Source of the DNA: Actinoplanes oryzae
Lineage (GTDB): Bacteria > Actinomycetota > Actinomycetes > Mycobacteriales > Micromonosporaceae
Assembly (NCBI RefSeq): GCF_030757795.1
Contig: NZ_JAUQWH010000002.1
Coordinates: 1-64,000, forward strand
Direction: 5' to 3'
Length of the DNA stretch: 64,000 nt
Shown here: positions 54,642 to 63,229 of the stretch, one piece after another
How the letters are laid out: each line of letters begins with the position of its first letter
Numbering within the stretch: position 1 is the first letter of the stretch
Notes under the pieces: model-generated
The model's input: the letters and a program-made list of their open reading frames with translations, nothing else
What the model was told of the DNA's origin: nothing
Databases searched by the model: none
Made by a program: the position numbers and the translations under genes

Positions 54642-55849
54642 GGGAGCGCCCCGACCTCGACACCCAGGACGGCCTGCTCGTCGGGCTTGTGGACGAGCAC
54701 GTCGGTCAGATAGGACTGCACCGCCGGGCCCATGCCCACGTCGCGGCCCGCCCGCTCGGAGAGCAGCCACTTGTGCTGGATGATCTGCGAGAAGATCTCC
54801 TGCGGCTCGAGCTTGCGGCGCATCGCGGCCGGCACCGCCCGCACCACCGGCTCGAAGACCTCGGTCAGCCAGCGGTGCGCGGCCTGCTGCTCGTCGGTGA
54901 GATCGCTCTCCGCCCTGTACGTGTCCAGGTCGTTGAGCAGCTGCCGAGCCTGGTTCTCCTCCGCGTCGAGGCCGGTCAGGCGGAGCAGCCGGCGGGTGTG
55001 GTAGCCCGCGTCGACGACCTTCGGCCGCACCCGGTAGCCGCCGTCGACCGTGGACATGTCGACCTCGGCCACGTCGAAGCCGAGCTCGTTGAGCCGGCGG
55101 ATCCGGCCCTCGATGTCGTGGCGGGCGTCGCGGCGGCCGATCTCCTGCTCGTAGGTGACCTCGTGCCACAGCCGCTCGTAACGCGCGACGATGTCGTCGA
55201 CCACGGCCTCCGGGTCGATCGACTCGTGCAGCAGCTCGGCGGCCTCGAGGTCGAGGCACTCGCCGAAGATGTTGAGCCGCAGGATCTCGATGTCCTCGCT
55301 GCGCTGGCCCTCCGACAGCTTCGGGTAGAGGTTGCCCGTCTCCGCGTCGACCAGGTAGGCCGCGAAGGCTCCCGCGTCGCGCCGGAACAGCGTGTTGGAC
55401 AGCGAGCAGTCGCCCCACGAGAAGCCGGTGAGGTGCATCCGGACGATCAGCGCCGCCAGCGCGTCGAGCAGCCTGTTCATCGTCTCGGGGCGCAGCACGT
55501 GCGAGAAGAGCGCGCGGTAGGGCAGGGAGAACTGGAGGTGCCGGGTGATCAGCACGCTCTCCAGCGGCTCGCCCTGCTCGTCGGTGCGGTCGGTGACGAT
55601 GCCCACCGCCTCGACGGCCGGGAAGTCGATGCGCTCCAGGGCACGCAGCAGGTCGTACTCCTTCTCCGCGATCTTCTCCCGGGTCTCCTTGAGCGCGTAG
55701 ACCGTGTCGTTGAGCTTGACGAACCGGACGATGTGCCGCGAGATGCCCTGCGGGAGCGCGACCAGGTGATCGGCGGGCCACTCCTCGAGCGGCACGCTCC
55801 ACGGCAGGTCCAGCAGCGCCGGGTCGATGAGGGCGGACGTGATTCGCAC
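54638..55849 (-). CDS. DUF4032 protein, kinase-like fold
   Basis: The 403-residue protein has an N-terminal atypical kinase pattern (VYALKETREKIAEKEYDLLRAL with Lys, FSWGDCSLSNTLF like a catalytic loop, YLVDAETGNLYP like the metal loop), followed by the C-terminal DUF4032 region (QILQHKW-like IIQHKWLLSERAGRDVG). The function is unknown; the family is widespread in actinobacteria. Its stop shares CTAG (54638-54641) with the convergent gene. GTG 55849 is chosen by homology; CACACT lies 6 nt upstream. Confidence 0.87.
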   Translation of the reverse strand: MRITSALIDPALLDLPWSVPLEEWPADHLVALPQGISRHIVRFVKLNDTVYALKETREKIAEKEYDLLRALERIDFPAVEAVGIVTDRTDEQGEPLESVLITRHLQFSLPYRALFSHVLRPETMNRLLDALAALIVRMHLTGFSWGDCSLSNTLFRRDAGAFAAYLVDAETGNLYPKLSEGQRSEDIEILRLNIFGECLDLEAAELLHESIDPEAVVDDIVARYERLWHEVTYEQEIGRRDARHDIEGRIRRLNELGFDVAEVDMSTVDGGYRVRPKVVDAGYHTRRLLRLTGLDAEENQARQLLNDLDTYRAESDLTDEQQAAHRWLTEVFEPVVRAVPAAMRRKLEPQEIFSQIIQHKWLLSERAGRDVGMGPAVQSYLTDVLVHKPDEQAVLGVEVGALP

Positions 55850-55933
55850 GTTGCCAGTGTGCCTCGCCGCCACGGCGCGTCGCTGTCGTACGTGGCTCGT
55901 TACACAGCAGGAAATGGCGACCGAGGGACGGGA

Positions 55934-57346
55934 GTGAGAGTGCGACGCTCGGTAGGCATCGTCGCCGGGGCATGCACCGCCCTGGCACTGGCCGGGACGG
56001 CTGGTGCGGTGGCGTGGAACAAGTCCGGCACCGAGGGCCGGGCGGTCGGCTCGTGGCACGACGCGGCTGAGCGTGTCCCTGTGTCCGCTGATCAGCGCGC
56101 GATGGCAGGGGCTGCGAGCAGCGCGCCCAGCGCGTCCGCCTCCCCGTCGGCCACCGGAAGCTCGACGCCCGCAGGCAGCGCTGCCCGGCAGGCGGAGCGC
56201 GGCACTGTCGAGGAGAAGTTCGAGCCGCGCGAGCGAGTGCACGAGAGCGGCAAGGAGGAGGACGGCAAGCAGCGGGTCGGCGAGCTGCTCGACGTCGAGA
56301 AGCTCCTGGGCTACGGCAAGCCGCAGCGCGAGGTCTTCCACTACCCGAAGGCTTCCTACGTCAAGCTGCACTTCGACCGCATGGCCATGCTCCCCGGCGA
56401 CTACGTGACCGTCTCCGACCCCGAGGGCGAGGAGTCCTACCGGTACGAGGCGCCGAAGCTGCTGGACCGCACGGCGCCCGTCGACAAGTGGGCGATGTCG
56501 GTCACCGGGGACACCGCCGTGCTGGAGGTCCACCGCGGCGGCGGCTCGCTGGTCAGCTCGCTGCTCGGCAAGCTGGGCGTCCGGGTCGACAAGGTAGCGA
56601 AGGGCTACTCCCGCGCGGAGCAGGCCAAGGTGCCCGTCGACGAGATGGCCGCCCCGAACCGTACGGGCCGGGAGGAATCGGTCTGCGGCAGCGACGAGAG
56701 CTCCGACGCGGTCTGCTACAAGTCGGCCGACCCGGTGGCGTACACGCGGTCCAAGGCGATCGCCCGGCTGCTGATCAACGGCACCGAGCTGTGCACGGGC
56801 TGGCGCGTCGGCTCCAAGAACAGGATGCTGACCAACAACCACTGCTTCGCGAGCTCGGCGGACGCGTACGAGACCGAGGTCTGGTTCAACTACCAGTGCG
56901 CCAAGTGCGGCGGCTACGAGGTCTTCAACCCCACGAAGGTCTGGGGTGACGAGGTGCTGGCCACCAACCACACGTACGACTACACGCTCTTCACGGTCGG
57001 CAACTTCGACAAGATCAAGAAGTTCGGCTCGCTGTCGCTGGACACCGGGCGGCCGGCGAAGGGCCAGGAGCTCTACGTGCCGCAGCACCCGGCCGGCGAG
57101 CCGACGCGCATCGCGGGCCGCCTGGGGGAGAAGGCCGGCACCTGCGCGGTGGTCGACAACGCCTTCGACGGGTACGCCCAGGACACCGACGTCTCGTACT
57201 ACTGCGACACCGAGGGCGGCTCCAGCGGCAGTCCCGTGCTGTCGCGCAAGTCGGACAAGGTCGTGGCCCTGCACCACTTCGGCGGCTGCCCCAACTCCGG
57301 TGTGCGTGCCGATCTGCTGCACGAGAAGTTGAAGTCGTACCTCTGA
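55934..57346 (+). CDS. Secreted trypsin-like serine protease
   Basis: The 470-residue protein has a signal peptide, a Ser/Pro/Ala-rich segment, a charged domain of about 150 residues of unknown fold (EKFEPRERVHESGKEEDGKQ...) and a trypsin-like domain. The triad is His 303 (TNNHCFA), Asp 349 (TYDYTLF) and Ser 431 (GGSSGSP). Several Cys pairs fit a secreted protease. GTG 55934 is used; GTG 55940, with GGGAG before it, is equally possible. Confidence 0.87.
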   Translation: MRVRRSVGIVAGACTALALAGTAGAVAWNKSGTEGRAVGSWHDAAERVPVSADQRAMAGAASSAPSASASPSATGSSTPAGSAARQAERGTVEEKFEPRERVHESGKEEDGKQRVGELLDVEKLLGYGKPQREVFHYPKASYVKLHFDRMAMLPGDYVTVSDPEGEESYRYEAPKLLDRTAPVDKWAMSVTGDTAVLEVHRGGGSLVSSLLGKLGVRVDKVAKGYSRAEQAKVPVDEMAAPNRTGREESVCGSDESSDAVCYKSADPVAYTRSKAIARLLINGTELCTGWRVGSKNRMLTNNHCFASSADAYETEVWFNYQCAKCGGYEVFNPTKVWGDEVLATNHTYDYTLFTVGNFDKIKKFGSLSLDTGRPAKGQELYVPQHPAGEPTRIAGRLGEKAGTCAVVDNAFDGYAQDTDVSYYCDTEGGSSGSPVLSRKSDKVVALHHFGGCPNSGVRADLLHEKLKSYL

Positions 57347-57348
57347 GC

Positions 57349-57354
57349 TAGCTT
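57349..57354 (+). promoter_or_regulatory. -10 element of leaderless PAP2 gene
   Basis: TAGCTT ends 6 nt before ATG 57361, just after the protease stop. Confidence 0.6.
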
Positions 57355-57360
57355 GAGGGC

Positions 57361-58068
57361 ATGCCGACTGCCATCGAACCCCGCACAGACCAGCGCGTAC
57401 GCCGCCAGTGGTGGCCCGACGCGCTGGCGCTGGCGGGGTTCGTGGCGTTGACCGTCGCGCTGGCGAACGGGCACCTGCTGGCCCTGGACGAGGCCGTCGC
57501 CGACTGGGTGGACGGTCACCGTCCGGCCCCGCTCTACTGGACCCTGCGCGTGTTCAACTACCTCGGCCAGGGCGGGCAGGTGCTGATGCCGGTCGCCCTG
57601 CTGCTGACCGCGCTGGCGTGGTGGCGGCTGCGGTCGTGGCGCGTCGCCGTCCCGTTCGCGGCGGGGTTCGTGATCACGTACGTCACGATCGGCCCGCTGA
57701 AGATCTGGCTCGACCGGGCCGCGCCGCACTTCGCCGGCCCCGACCGGGAGATCCTGTTCAATCCCTTCGCCGACGGCGAGAAGGCGATGAGCTATCCCAG
57801 CGGGCACGTGGCGAACGCGATCGTCTGGTACTTCGTGATCGCCCTGCTGCTGGGTGTCGTGCTGCGGACGCCGCTGTCGCCCCGGGCCACCGTGCTGCTG
57901 CGTGTGGTGCCGCCCGCGATCGTGTTCGTGACGACGACCTACCTGGCGTTCCACTGGATCACGGACTCGGTGGCCGGGCTGCTGCTCGGCCTCGTGCTGG
58001 GGCGGGTGCTGGCGCGCCTACCCCTGCTCGAGCCAGGCTCCCGCCCGCATCACGCGCTTGACCTGTAG
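57361..58068 (+). CDS. PAP2-family membrane phosphatase
   Basis: The 235-residue protein has about six membrane segments and the three PAP2 motifs: KIWLDRAAP (variant of KxxxxxxRP), SYPSGHVANA and the C-terminal TTYLAFHWITDSVAG (His and Asp). Such enzymes dephosphorylate lipid or undecaprenyl phosphates. In motif I the usual Arg-Pro reads Ala-Pro. Its last 51 bases overlap the convergent nagA gene. Start is supported by the -10 hexamer. Confidence 0.88.
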   Translation: MPTAIEPRTDQRVRRQWWPDALALAGFVALTVALANGHLLALDEAVADWVDGHRPAPLYWTLRVFNYLGQGGQVLMPVALLLTALAWWRLRSWRVAVPFAAGFVITYVTIGPLKIWLDRAAPHFAGPDREILFNPFADGEKAMSYPSGHVANAIVWYFVIALLLGVVLRTPLSPRATVLLRVVPPAIVFVTTTYLAFHWITDSVAGLLLGLVLGRVLARLPLLEPGSRPHHALDL

Positions 58069-59109
58069 GTCCTCGGAGAGGACGACCAGGTCGGCGCGCA
58101 GGCCGGCCTCCAGGGCGCCCACCTGGTCGGCGAGGCCGAGCGCGCGGGCCGGGGTGGTCGAGGCCATCGCGGCGGCCGTGGGCAGGTCGAAGCCCGCACC
58201 GACCGCCTGCCGGAAGGCCGCGTCCATGGTCAGCGTGCTGCCGGCGATCGAGCCGTTGCGGGTCAGCCGCGCCACCCGGTCCGCGACCGTCACCGCCTGC
58301 CCGCCCAGCTCGTAGTCGCCGTCCGGCATGCCCGCCGCGTCCATCGCGTCGGTGATCAGCGCCGCCCGGTCCGGGCCGGTGGCGTGGCCCGCGAAGCGCA
58401 GCGTGCCGTCGTGCAGGTGGATGCCGTCGGCCACGAGCTCGCAGACGATGCCGGGGGAGTCGAGCAGGGCAACGACCGGGCCGGGCTCCCGGTGGTGCAT
58501 CGGGGGCATGCCGTTGAAGACGTGGGTGCCGACGGTCGCGCCCGCTGCCACCCCGGCCAGGACCTGCTCGTACGTGGCATCGGTGTGCCCGATCGCCGCG
58601 ACGACGCCGTTGTCCACGAGCCACTTGATCGCGTCGAGGGCTCCGGGCAGCTCCGGCGCGATGGTGACCATGCGAACGTTTCCGAGAAGCCGGGACAGCT
58701 CCTCGATGCTCGGGTCCCGGAGGAAGCCGGGGTTCTGGGCGCCGCAGCGGGCACTGCTCAGATAAGGCCCCTCGAAGTGGATCCCGGCGATCTGCCCGCT
58801 CTCCACGAGCGGTGCATAGGCTGTGACCGCATCGCGCATCAGCTCGAACGGGCTGCTGACCAGGCTCGCCAGCATGGTCGTCGTGCCGTGGGCCAGATGG
58901 AAGGCGGCCGCCTTCCCGGCGTCCTCGGCGTCCCCCCTGGTGAACGTGTGTCCACCGCCGCCGTGGCAGTGCAGGTCCACGAAGCCGGGCACGACGATAT
59001 CCGAGATGTCGGGTTCGCTCGCGGCGACGTCGAGGATTGTCGGCCCGTCGACCTCGACGAAACCGGGGATCACCGCGCCCGGCCGGACGATCCGTCCATG
59101 CACCTTCAT
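58018..59109 (-). CDS. nagA: N-acetylglucosamine-6-phosphate deacetylase
   Basis: NagA deacetylates GlcNAc-6-phosphate to glucosamine-6-phosphate. The 363-residue amidohydrolase has VDLHCHGGGG (His 47 and 49), the metal Glu 113 in HFEGPYLS, His 175 (GHTDA), His 196 (HVFNGMPP) and the catalytic Asp 254 (TDAMDAAG). Its ATG overlaps the stop of the ROK kinase gene (59106-59109). It ends an operon SIS isomerase - ROK kinase - nagA. The last 51 bases overlap PAP2 on the other strand. Confidence 0.94.
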   Translation of the reverse strand: MKVHGRIVRPGAVIPGFVEVDGPTILDVAASEPDISDIVVPGFVDLHCHGGGGHTFTRGDAEDAGKAAAFHLAHGTTTMLASLVSSPFELMRDAVTAYAPLVESGQIAGIHFEGPYLSSARCGAQNPGFLRDPSIEELSRLLGNVRMVTIAPELPGALDAIKWLVDNGVVAAIGHTDATYEQVLAGVAAGATVGTHVFNGMPPMHHREPGPVVALLDSPGIVCELVADGIHLHDGTLRFAGHATGPDRAALITDAMDAAGMPDGDYELGGQAVTVADRVARLTRNGSIAGSTLTMDAAFRQAVGAGFDLPTAAAMASTTPARALGLADQVGALEAGLRADLVVLSEDLQVKRVMRAGAWLEQG

Positions 59110-60029
59110 CGTTCCTCCAGGTGGTCGAGGGCCAGCTGAGCGGCACCGATGCAGCCTGCATTGTCGCCCAGGGCCGCGCGGACGAGCTGCGGCATCCGAT
59201 GGAAGGTGACCCGCGCGTCGAGCGCCGTGCGCAGCGGGCCGAGCAGGGCCTCACCGGCCTCCGCGAGCCCGCCGCCGATGACGATGGCCCCGGCGTCGTA
59301 GAGGGCCTGCGCGGTGAGCAACCCGTCGGCGAAGGCTTCGACGGCCTCGTCCCAGACCTGGTTGGCGAGCTGCTCGCCCGCTGCCGCCCGGGTCGCCACG
59401 TCCTGCGCGGTCACGCCGGCCTCGCCGGAGAGGGCCACATAGCGCCGGCCGATCGCGCTGGCCGAGCAGATCGACTCCAGGCAGCCGTTGCTCCCGCAGC
59501 CGCACGCCGGGCCGCCCGGCCGGACGACGATGTGCCCGAGCTCGCCGGCCGCGCCGTGCGCCCCCGCGAACGCCTTCCCGTCGATCACGTGCGCCGCCGC
59601 GATGCCGGTGCCGACGGCGACGAAGAGCACGTGCCCCTCGCCCCGCCCCGCGCCCAGCCGGGCCTCGGCAACCCCGCCCGCGCGCACGTCGTGGCCCAGC
59701 GCCGTCGGCAGCTGCACCCTTTCCTCGGCCAGCTGCCGCATCGGTACGTCCCGGAAGCCCACGTTGCTCGACCACACCGCGACGCCGTTGTCCTCGTCGA
59801 TCACGCCCGGCACGGCCATGCCCACGGCCACCGGGGTGAGGCCCTCGGCGCGCGCCCGGGCCGCCAGGCTCGCCGCGATCTCGAGGATGTTCTCCGTGAC
59901 CGCCGCGGGCCCGCGCTGGGCGAGCGTGGGGTGCCGCTCGGCGTGGCGGACCGTGCCGTCCGTACTGACCAGGCCGCACTTCATGCCGGTGCCGCCGACG
60001 TCCAGCGCCACCACAACGTCGTTGCTCAC
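59106..60029 (-). CDS. ROK-family sugar kinase
   Basis: The 307-residue protein begins VVVALDVGGTGMKCGLVS (ATP loop) and has the zinc motif CGCGSNGCLE, AAGELGHIVVRPGG and IGGGLAEAGEAL. It has no HTH, so it is a kinase of the glucokinase/N-acetylglucosamine or ManNAc kinase type. With nagA and a SIS-domain isomerase it likely phosphorylates an N-acetyl amino sugar in the cytosol. GTG 60029 has GAGAGG upstream; the stop overlaps nagA. Confidence 0.88.
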   Translation of the reverse strand: MSNDVVVALDVGGTGMKCGLVSTDGTVRHAERHPTLAQRGPAAVTENILEIAASLAARARAEGLTPVAVGMAVPGVIDEDNGVAVWSSNVGFRDVPMRQLAEERVQLPTALGHDVRAGGVAEARLGAGRGEGHVLFVAVGTGIAAAHVIDGKAFAGAHGAAGELGHIVVRPGGPACGCGSNGCLESICSASAIGRRYVALSGEAGVTAQDVATRAAAGEQLANQVWDEAVEAFADGLLTAQALYDAGAIVIGGGLAEAGEALLGPLRTALDARVTFHRMPQLVRAALGDNAGCIGAAQLALDHLEER

Positions 60030-60074
60030 GGATTTACCTCTCGCGACGCAAAACTGGATCGACGCCGCGTTGCG

Positions 60075-60977
60075 TCATGACAGCACTACTGATCGGGTGA
60101 CCCCGCGCGGGTGGTCGGGGTCTATGCCCTGGCTCGTGGCGAAGAGCACCGCGACGCGCTGCGCCACCACCAGGTCGGCCATCGGGTCGAAGGTCTCCCG
60201 GTCGGCCGCGCCCCAGTAGCTCTTGCTGTGCACGAAGGTGGCGCCGGTCTCCTCGACCTCCTCGGGCAGCCCGGCCGGCACGTCGCCAAAGGCCCACACC
60301 ACGCGGCCGGGCTGCGCGATCGCGATCGGCCCGTGCCGGTACTCGAACGCCGGGTACGCCTCCGCCCACCAGCCGGCGGCCTCCCGGCACTTCAGCGCCG
60401 CGTCCTCCGCCAGCCCGACGGTCCAGCCCCGGCCCAGGAAGGTGATCTGCTTGGCGAGCGACGGGTGCACCGGCAGCGGCAGCCGCACGGCCACCTCGCC
60501 GTCCGCCGCGAGCGCCTCGATGTCGTGGCCCAGGTGCGCCCGGAACATCGCCAGCGTGCTCGTGGCGAACCGGGTCTGCACGACCGACAGCTCGTCGGCG
60601 AAGTCGAGCAGAATCCGCTCGTCGGCCAGCGGCACCACCGGCGTCTCCGGGTCGGCGGTCACCACCGTCGTCGGGGTGTTGCCCTGCAGCTGCTTGAGCA
60701 GCTCGACGGCCTCCGTCGTGGTGCCGGAGCGGCTGACGACGACGACCCGGTCGTAACGGCGGCCCAGCGGGAACTCGGAGGCCTGGAACGCGTCGGTCTC
60801 GCCGTGGCCCTCCCGCTCGCGCAGCGCCGCATAGGTCTGCGCGACGAACCAGGACGTGCCGCAGCCGGCGACGGCGACCCGCTCGCCGGGCTCGGGCAGC
60901 CCGGGGGCGCCGGCCAGCTCGGCCGCCTGCCGCCAGCACTCCGGCTGGCTGGCGATCTCCACCTTGACGTGGCTCAT
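60075..60977 (-). CDS. SIS-domain sugar-phosphate isomerase/deaminase (AgaS-like)
   Basis: The 300-residue protein has two SIS domains: VAVAGCGTSWFVAQTYAALRE and VVVVSRSGTTTEAVELL in the first, and ITFLGRGWTVGLAEDAALKCREAAG with YPAFEYRHGPIAI in the second. Proteins of this type (AgaS, GlmS isomerase half) deaminate or isomerise amino-sugar phosphates. It would make fructose-6-phosphate from the product of nagA. The ATG at 60977 has GAGGAG 6 nt upstream. It is the first gene of its operon. Confidence 0.88.
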   Translation of the reverse strand: MSHVKVEIASQPECWRQAAELAGAPGLPEPGERVAVAGCGTSWFVAQTYAALREREGHGETDAFQASEFPLGRRYDRVVVVSRSGTTTEAVELLKQLQGNTPTTVVTADPETPVVPLADERILLDFADELSVVQTRFATSTLAMFRAHLGHDIEALAADGEVAVRLPLPVHPSLAKQITFLGRGWTVGLAEDAALKCREAAGWWAEAYPAFEYRHGPIAIAQPGRVVWAFGDVPAGLPEEVEETGATFVHSKSYWGAADRETFDPMADLVVAQRVAVLFATSQGIDPDHPRGVTRSVVLS

Positions 60978-61040
60978 ACTGCTCCTCATCAGGTGCTGCG
61001 GCTGCGCGGTTACGCTCGGTTCGCCGGTCTTTCGAGCGCC

Positions 61041-61070
61041 ATTCTGCGCGGTTCCGGGGCGGCGACGCAA
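61041..61070 (-). promoter_or_regulatory. Probable promoter of the SIS-ROK-nagA operon
   Basis: On the minus strand TTGCGT (61065-61070) and CAGAAT (61041-61046) are spaced 18 nt. A degenerate operator copy lies in the spacer. Confidence 0.4.
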
Positions 61071-61123
61071 CCTCCCGCGCGGCTTCGCGCAGGTAACCTC
61101 TTTGCTACGCGCCGTTTCGCGCA
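61045..61123. promoter_or_regulatory. Three phased operator copies in the deoR-SIS divergent promoter
   Basis: CGCGCCGTTTCGCGCA (61108-61123) and CGCGCGGCTTCGCGCA (61076-61091) match at 14 of 16 bases and are 32 nt apart. A weaker copy starts at 61045, 31 nt further. The spacing is about three helical turns each. Copy 61108 fills the spacer of the deoR promoter. Confidence 0.6.
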
Positions 61124-61130
61124 CTAATGT
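61102..61130 (+). promoter_or_regulatory. deoR-type regulator promoter
   Basis: TTGCTA (61102-61107) and TAATGT (61125-61130) are spaced 17 nt; an operator copy occupies the spacer. Confidence 0.55.
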
Positions 61131-61154
61131 GCACTCTCTTGACGGGTTTCGAGC

Positions 61155-61955
61155 ATGGGAGATCATCCGGTGGACCGGTACGCGCGCTGGAACGCCCTCC
61201 TGGAGCTCCTGGCGGAGAGCGGCCGCGTCACCGTCGAGGACGCCGCCGACCGCCTCGACGTCTCCCAGGCCACCATCCGCCGCGACTTCGACCAGCTCGC
61301 CCAGCAGCAGATGATCACCCGCACCCGCGGCGGCGCGGTGGCCAACGGCGTCTCCTACGACCTGCCGCTGCGCTACAAGAGCGCCAAGCACTCGGCGGAG
61401 AAGCAGCGCATCGGCGAGGCGGCCGCCACCCTGGTCCAGCCCGGCACCGTGGTCGGCCTCAACGGCGGCACCACCATGACCGAGGTCGCCCGCGCCCTGG
61501 CCGTCCGCCCCGACCTCAACACCAGCGGCGAGGGCGCCCAGCTCACGGTCGTCACCAACGCCCTCAACATCGCCAACGAGCTGCTCGTCCGCTCCCGCAT
61601 GAAAATCGTGGTGGCCGGCGGCGTCGTCCGCCCCCAATCCTTCGAACTGGTCGGCCCCCTGGGCGGCGCCCTCCTCAAGGAGGTCACCCTCGACATCGTC
61701 CTGCTCGGCGTCGACGCCCTCGACGTCGACCTGGGCGCCGCCGCCCACCACGAGGGCGAGGCCGCCATGAACAGCCTGATGGTCGCCCGGGCCAAGCGCG
61801 TCGTGGTGATCGCCGACAGCTCCAAGCTGGGCGGCCACGCCTTCGCCCGCATCTGCCCCATCACCAAGGTCGAAACCCTCGTCACCGACAGCGGCGCCCC
61901 CGACGCCCTGGTCGCCACCTTCCGCGAAGCCGGCGTCGACGTCATCCGCGCCTGA
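61155..61955 (+). CDS. DeoR/GlpR-family regulator of amino-sugar operon
   Basis: The 266-residue protein has the DeoR HTH (RWNALLELLAESGRVTVEDAADRLDVSQATIRRDFDQL) and a sugar-phosphate-sensing domain with GLNGGTTMTEVARAL and LGVDALDVDLGAAAHHEGEAAMN. DeoR regulators of the AgaR type control N-acetylgalactosamine or N-acetylglucosamine genes. It is divergent from the SIS-ROK-nagA operon, 177 nt apart, with three phased sites between. ATG 61155 is used. Confidence 0.9.
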   Translation: MGDHPVDRYARWNALLELLAESGRVTVEDAADRLDVSQATIRRDFDQLAQQQMITRTRGGAVANGVSYDLPLRYKSAKHSAEKQRIGEAAATLVQPGTVVGLNGGTTMTEVARALAVRPDLNTSGEGAQLTVVTNALNIANELLVRSRMKIVVAGGVVRPQSFELVGPLGGALLKEVTLDIVLLGVDALDVDLGAAAHHEGEAAMNSLMVARAKRVVVIADSSKLGGHAFARICPITKVETLVTDSGAPDALVATFREAGVDVIRA

Positions 61956-61975
61956 CGCCGTCGCGCTCGGACCGG

Positions 61976-62395
61976 GTGCGCCCGGAGCTTCCCTTCGAGC
62001 TCGATCTTGCCTTGGCCGCGTCCCGGCCGTTGACTCTGCGCAGGATGCCCGCCGTCCGCTTCCGCCACGACCACTTCGCCATCTTGCAGGCTGCCGCGCA
62101 GGAGTTGCGCGAACGGATTGCGGAGGAAGCGGTCTTTGTGACCGGCAGTGTCGTGCGACTGCATCGTGAGGCAGCTGAGCACGGTGAGATCAGCGTTGCC
62201 GGCACGGTGGAAGGCGATGATCGGTTGTACCGGGTATGGATGACCCTTCCGGAGGCCGACTACGTCCAAGCGACGCGTGCCCACGAGCAGATGCTCAGCG
62301 TCGCGGTTCGTGGCGACCTGGTGCGCCGGGGGACCAGGCTGTTGCTGCGCAATCCAAGTGGATTCACAGTGCTTCCGGAAAGTGCTGACGAGTGA
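61976..62395 (+). CDS. Hypothetical protein, probably 5'-truncated
   Basis: The 139-residue product matches the C-terminal half of a family I recall as a larger actinobacterial protein (AVRFRHDHFAILQAAAQELRERI to a terminal RLLLRNPSGFTVLPE strand). The expected N-terminal half is missing: the deoR stop lies 20 nt before the GTG. Base composition is visibly lower in GC than in neighbours, suggesting transfer. It may be a remnant or a short functional form. Confidence 0.55.
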   Translation: MRPELPFELDLALAASRPLTLRRMPAVRFRHDHFAILQAAAQELRERIAEEAVFVTGSVVRLHREAAEHGEISVAGTVEGDDRLYRVWMTLPEADYVQATRAHEQMLSVAVRGDLVRRGTRLLLRNPSGFTVLPESADE

Positions 62396-62404
62396 CGGCC
62401 CGAG

Positions 62405-63229
62405 TCAGGAAGTCACGTCCTTGCGGGTGAAGCGGTAGAACGCCAGCCCCCAGAACAGGGCCGCGTAGCAGACGGCCGACAGGGCCCCCTTCACCATGTC
62501 GTCGGTCTGGGCGGGGGTGGACAACAGACCCAGCCAGGCGTCGCTGTAGTGGGTGGGGAGGAAATTGCGGATCACGCCGAGGGCTTCGATCTGGTCGAGG
62601 ATGCTCGACAGGATCCACAGGAGGACCGCGCCGCCGACGGCTCCCAGGGCGGCGTCGGTGGCGACGGAGAGCAGAAAGGCCAGGCCCGCGACGCCCAGCA
62701 GGATCACCGCCAGGTACGCCAGGATGCCCAGCAGCCGGACCAGCCCGTCCCCGGCGGGGATGGTGGCGGCGACCGTGCTGCCCAGCGGGTGCCAGCCGTA
62801 GCGGAGGGTGCCGGCGAGCAGTGCCGTTCCGGCCAGGGTGAGCAGGGCCGTGAGGGAGTAGCCCAGGGCGACCAGGAGCTTGACCGCGAGCAGGCGGGCC
62901 CGGGGCACCGGGATCGCCAGCAGGTAGCGGAGGCTGCCCCAGCTCGCCTCCGAGGCCACCGTGTCGCCGAAGAAGAGGGCGACCACGACGATGAGCAGGA
63001 AGTTCGACGAGACCAGCAGCGTGAACAGCGTGAAGTTGAGTCCGCCCGAGGTGGCCAGGTCGACCAGGGAGGAGAAGGCGCCGCCGCCGTTGTCGTCGTC
63101 GTCCCCGCCGCCGAACTCGAAGGCGACCAGGACGATCAGGGGCAGCAGGACCATGAAGCCCAGGGCCAGCTGGGTACGCCGCCGCGACGCCTGCCTGCGG
63201 ACCTCGGCTGTGAGGGGGAGCGTGCTCAT
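62405..63229 (-). CDS. ABC-2 type transporter permease
   Basis: The 274-residue protein has six membrane segments, first at about 22-40 (LALGFMVLLPLIVLVAFEF), then an extracellular Gly/Asp-rich loop (GGGDDDDNGGG), and a typical ABC-2 pattern GSLRYLLAIPVPRARLLAVKLLVALGYSLTALL. It is coupled to the ATPase gene upstream (ATGA at 63226-63229). The exported substrate is unknown. Confidence 0.85.
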   Translation of the reverse strand: MSTLPLTAEVRRQASRRRTQLALGFMVLLPLIVLVAFEFGGGDDDDNGGGAFSSLVDLATSGGLNFTLFTLLVSSNFLLIVVVALFFGDTVASEASWGSLRYLLAIPVPRARLLAVKLLVALGYSLTALLTLAGTALLAGTLRYGWHPLGSTVAATIPAGDGLVRLLGILAYLAVILLGVAGLAFLLSVATDAALGAVGGAVLLWILSSILDQIEALGVIRNFLPTHYSDAWLGLLSTPAQTDDMVKGALSAVCYAALFWGLAFYRFTRKDVTS

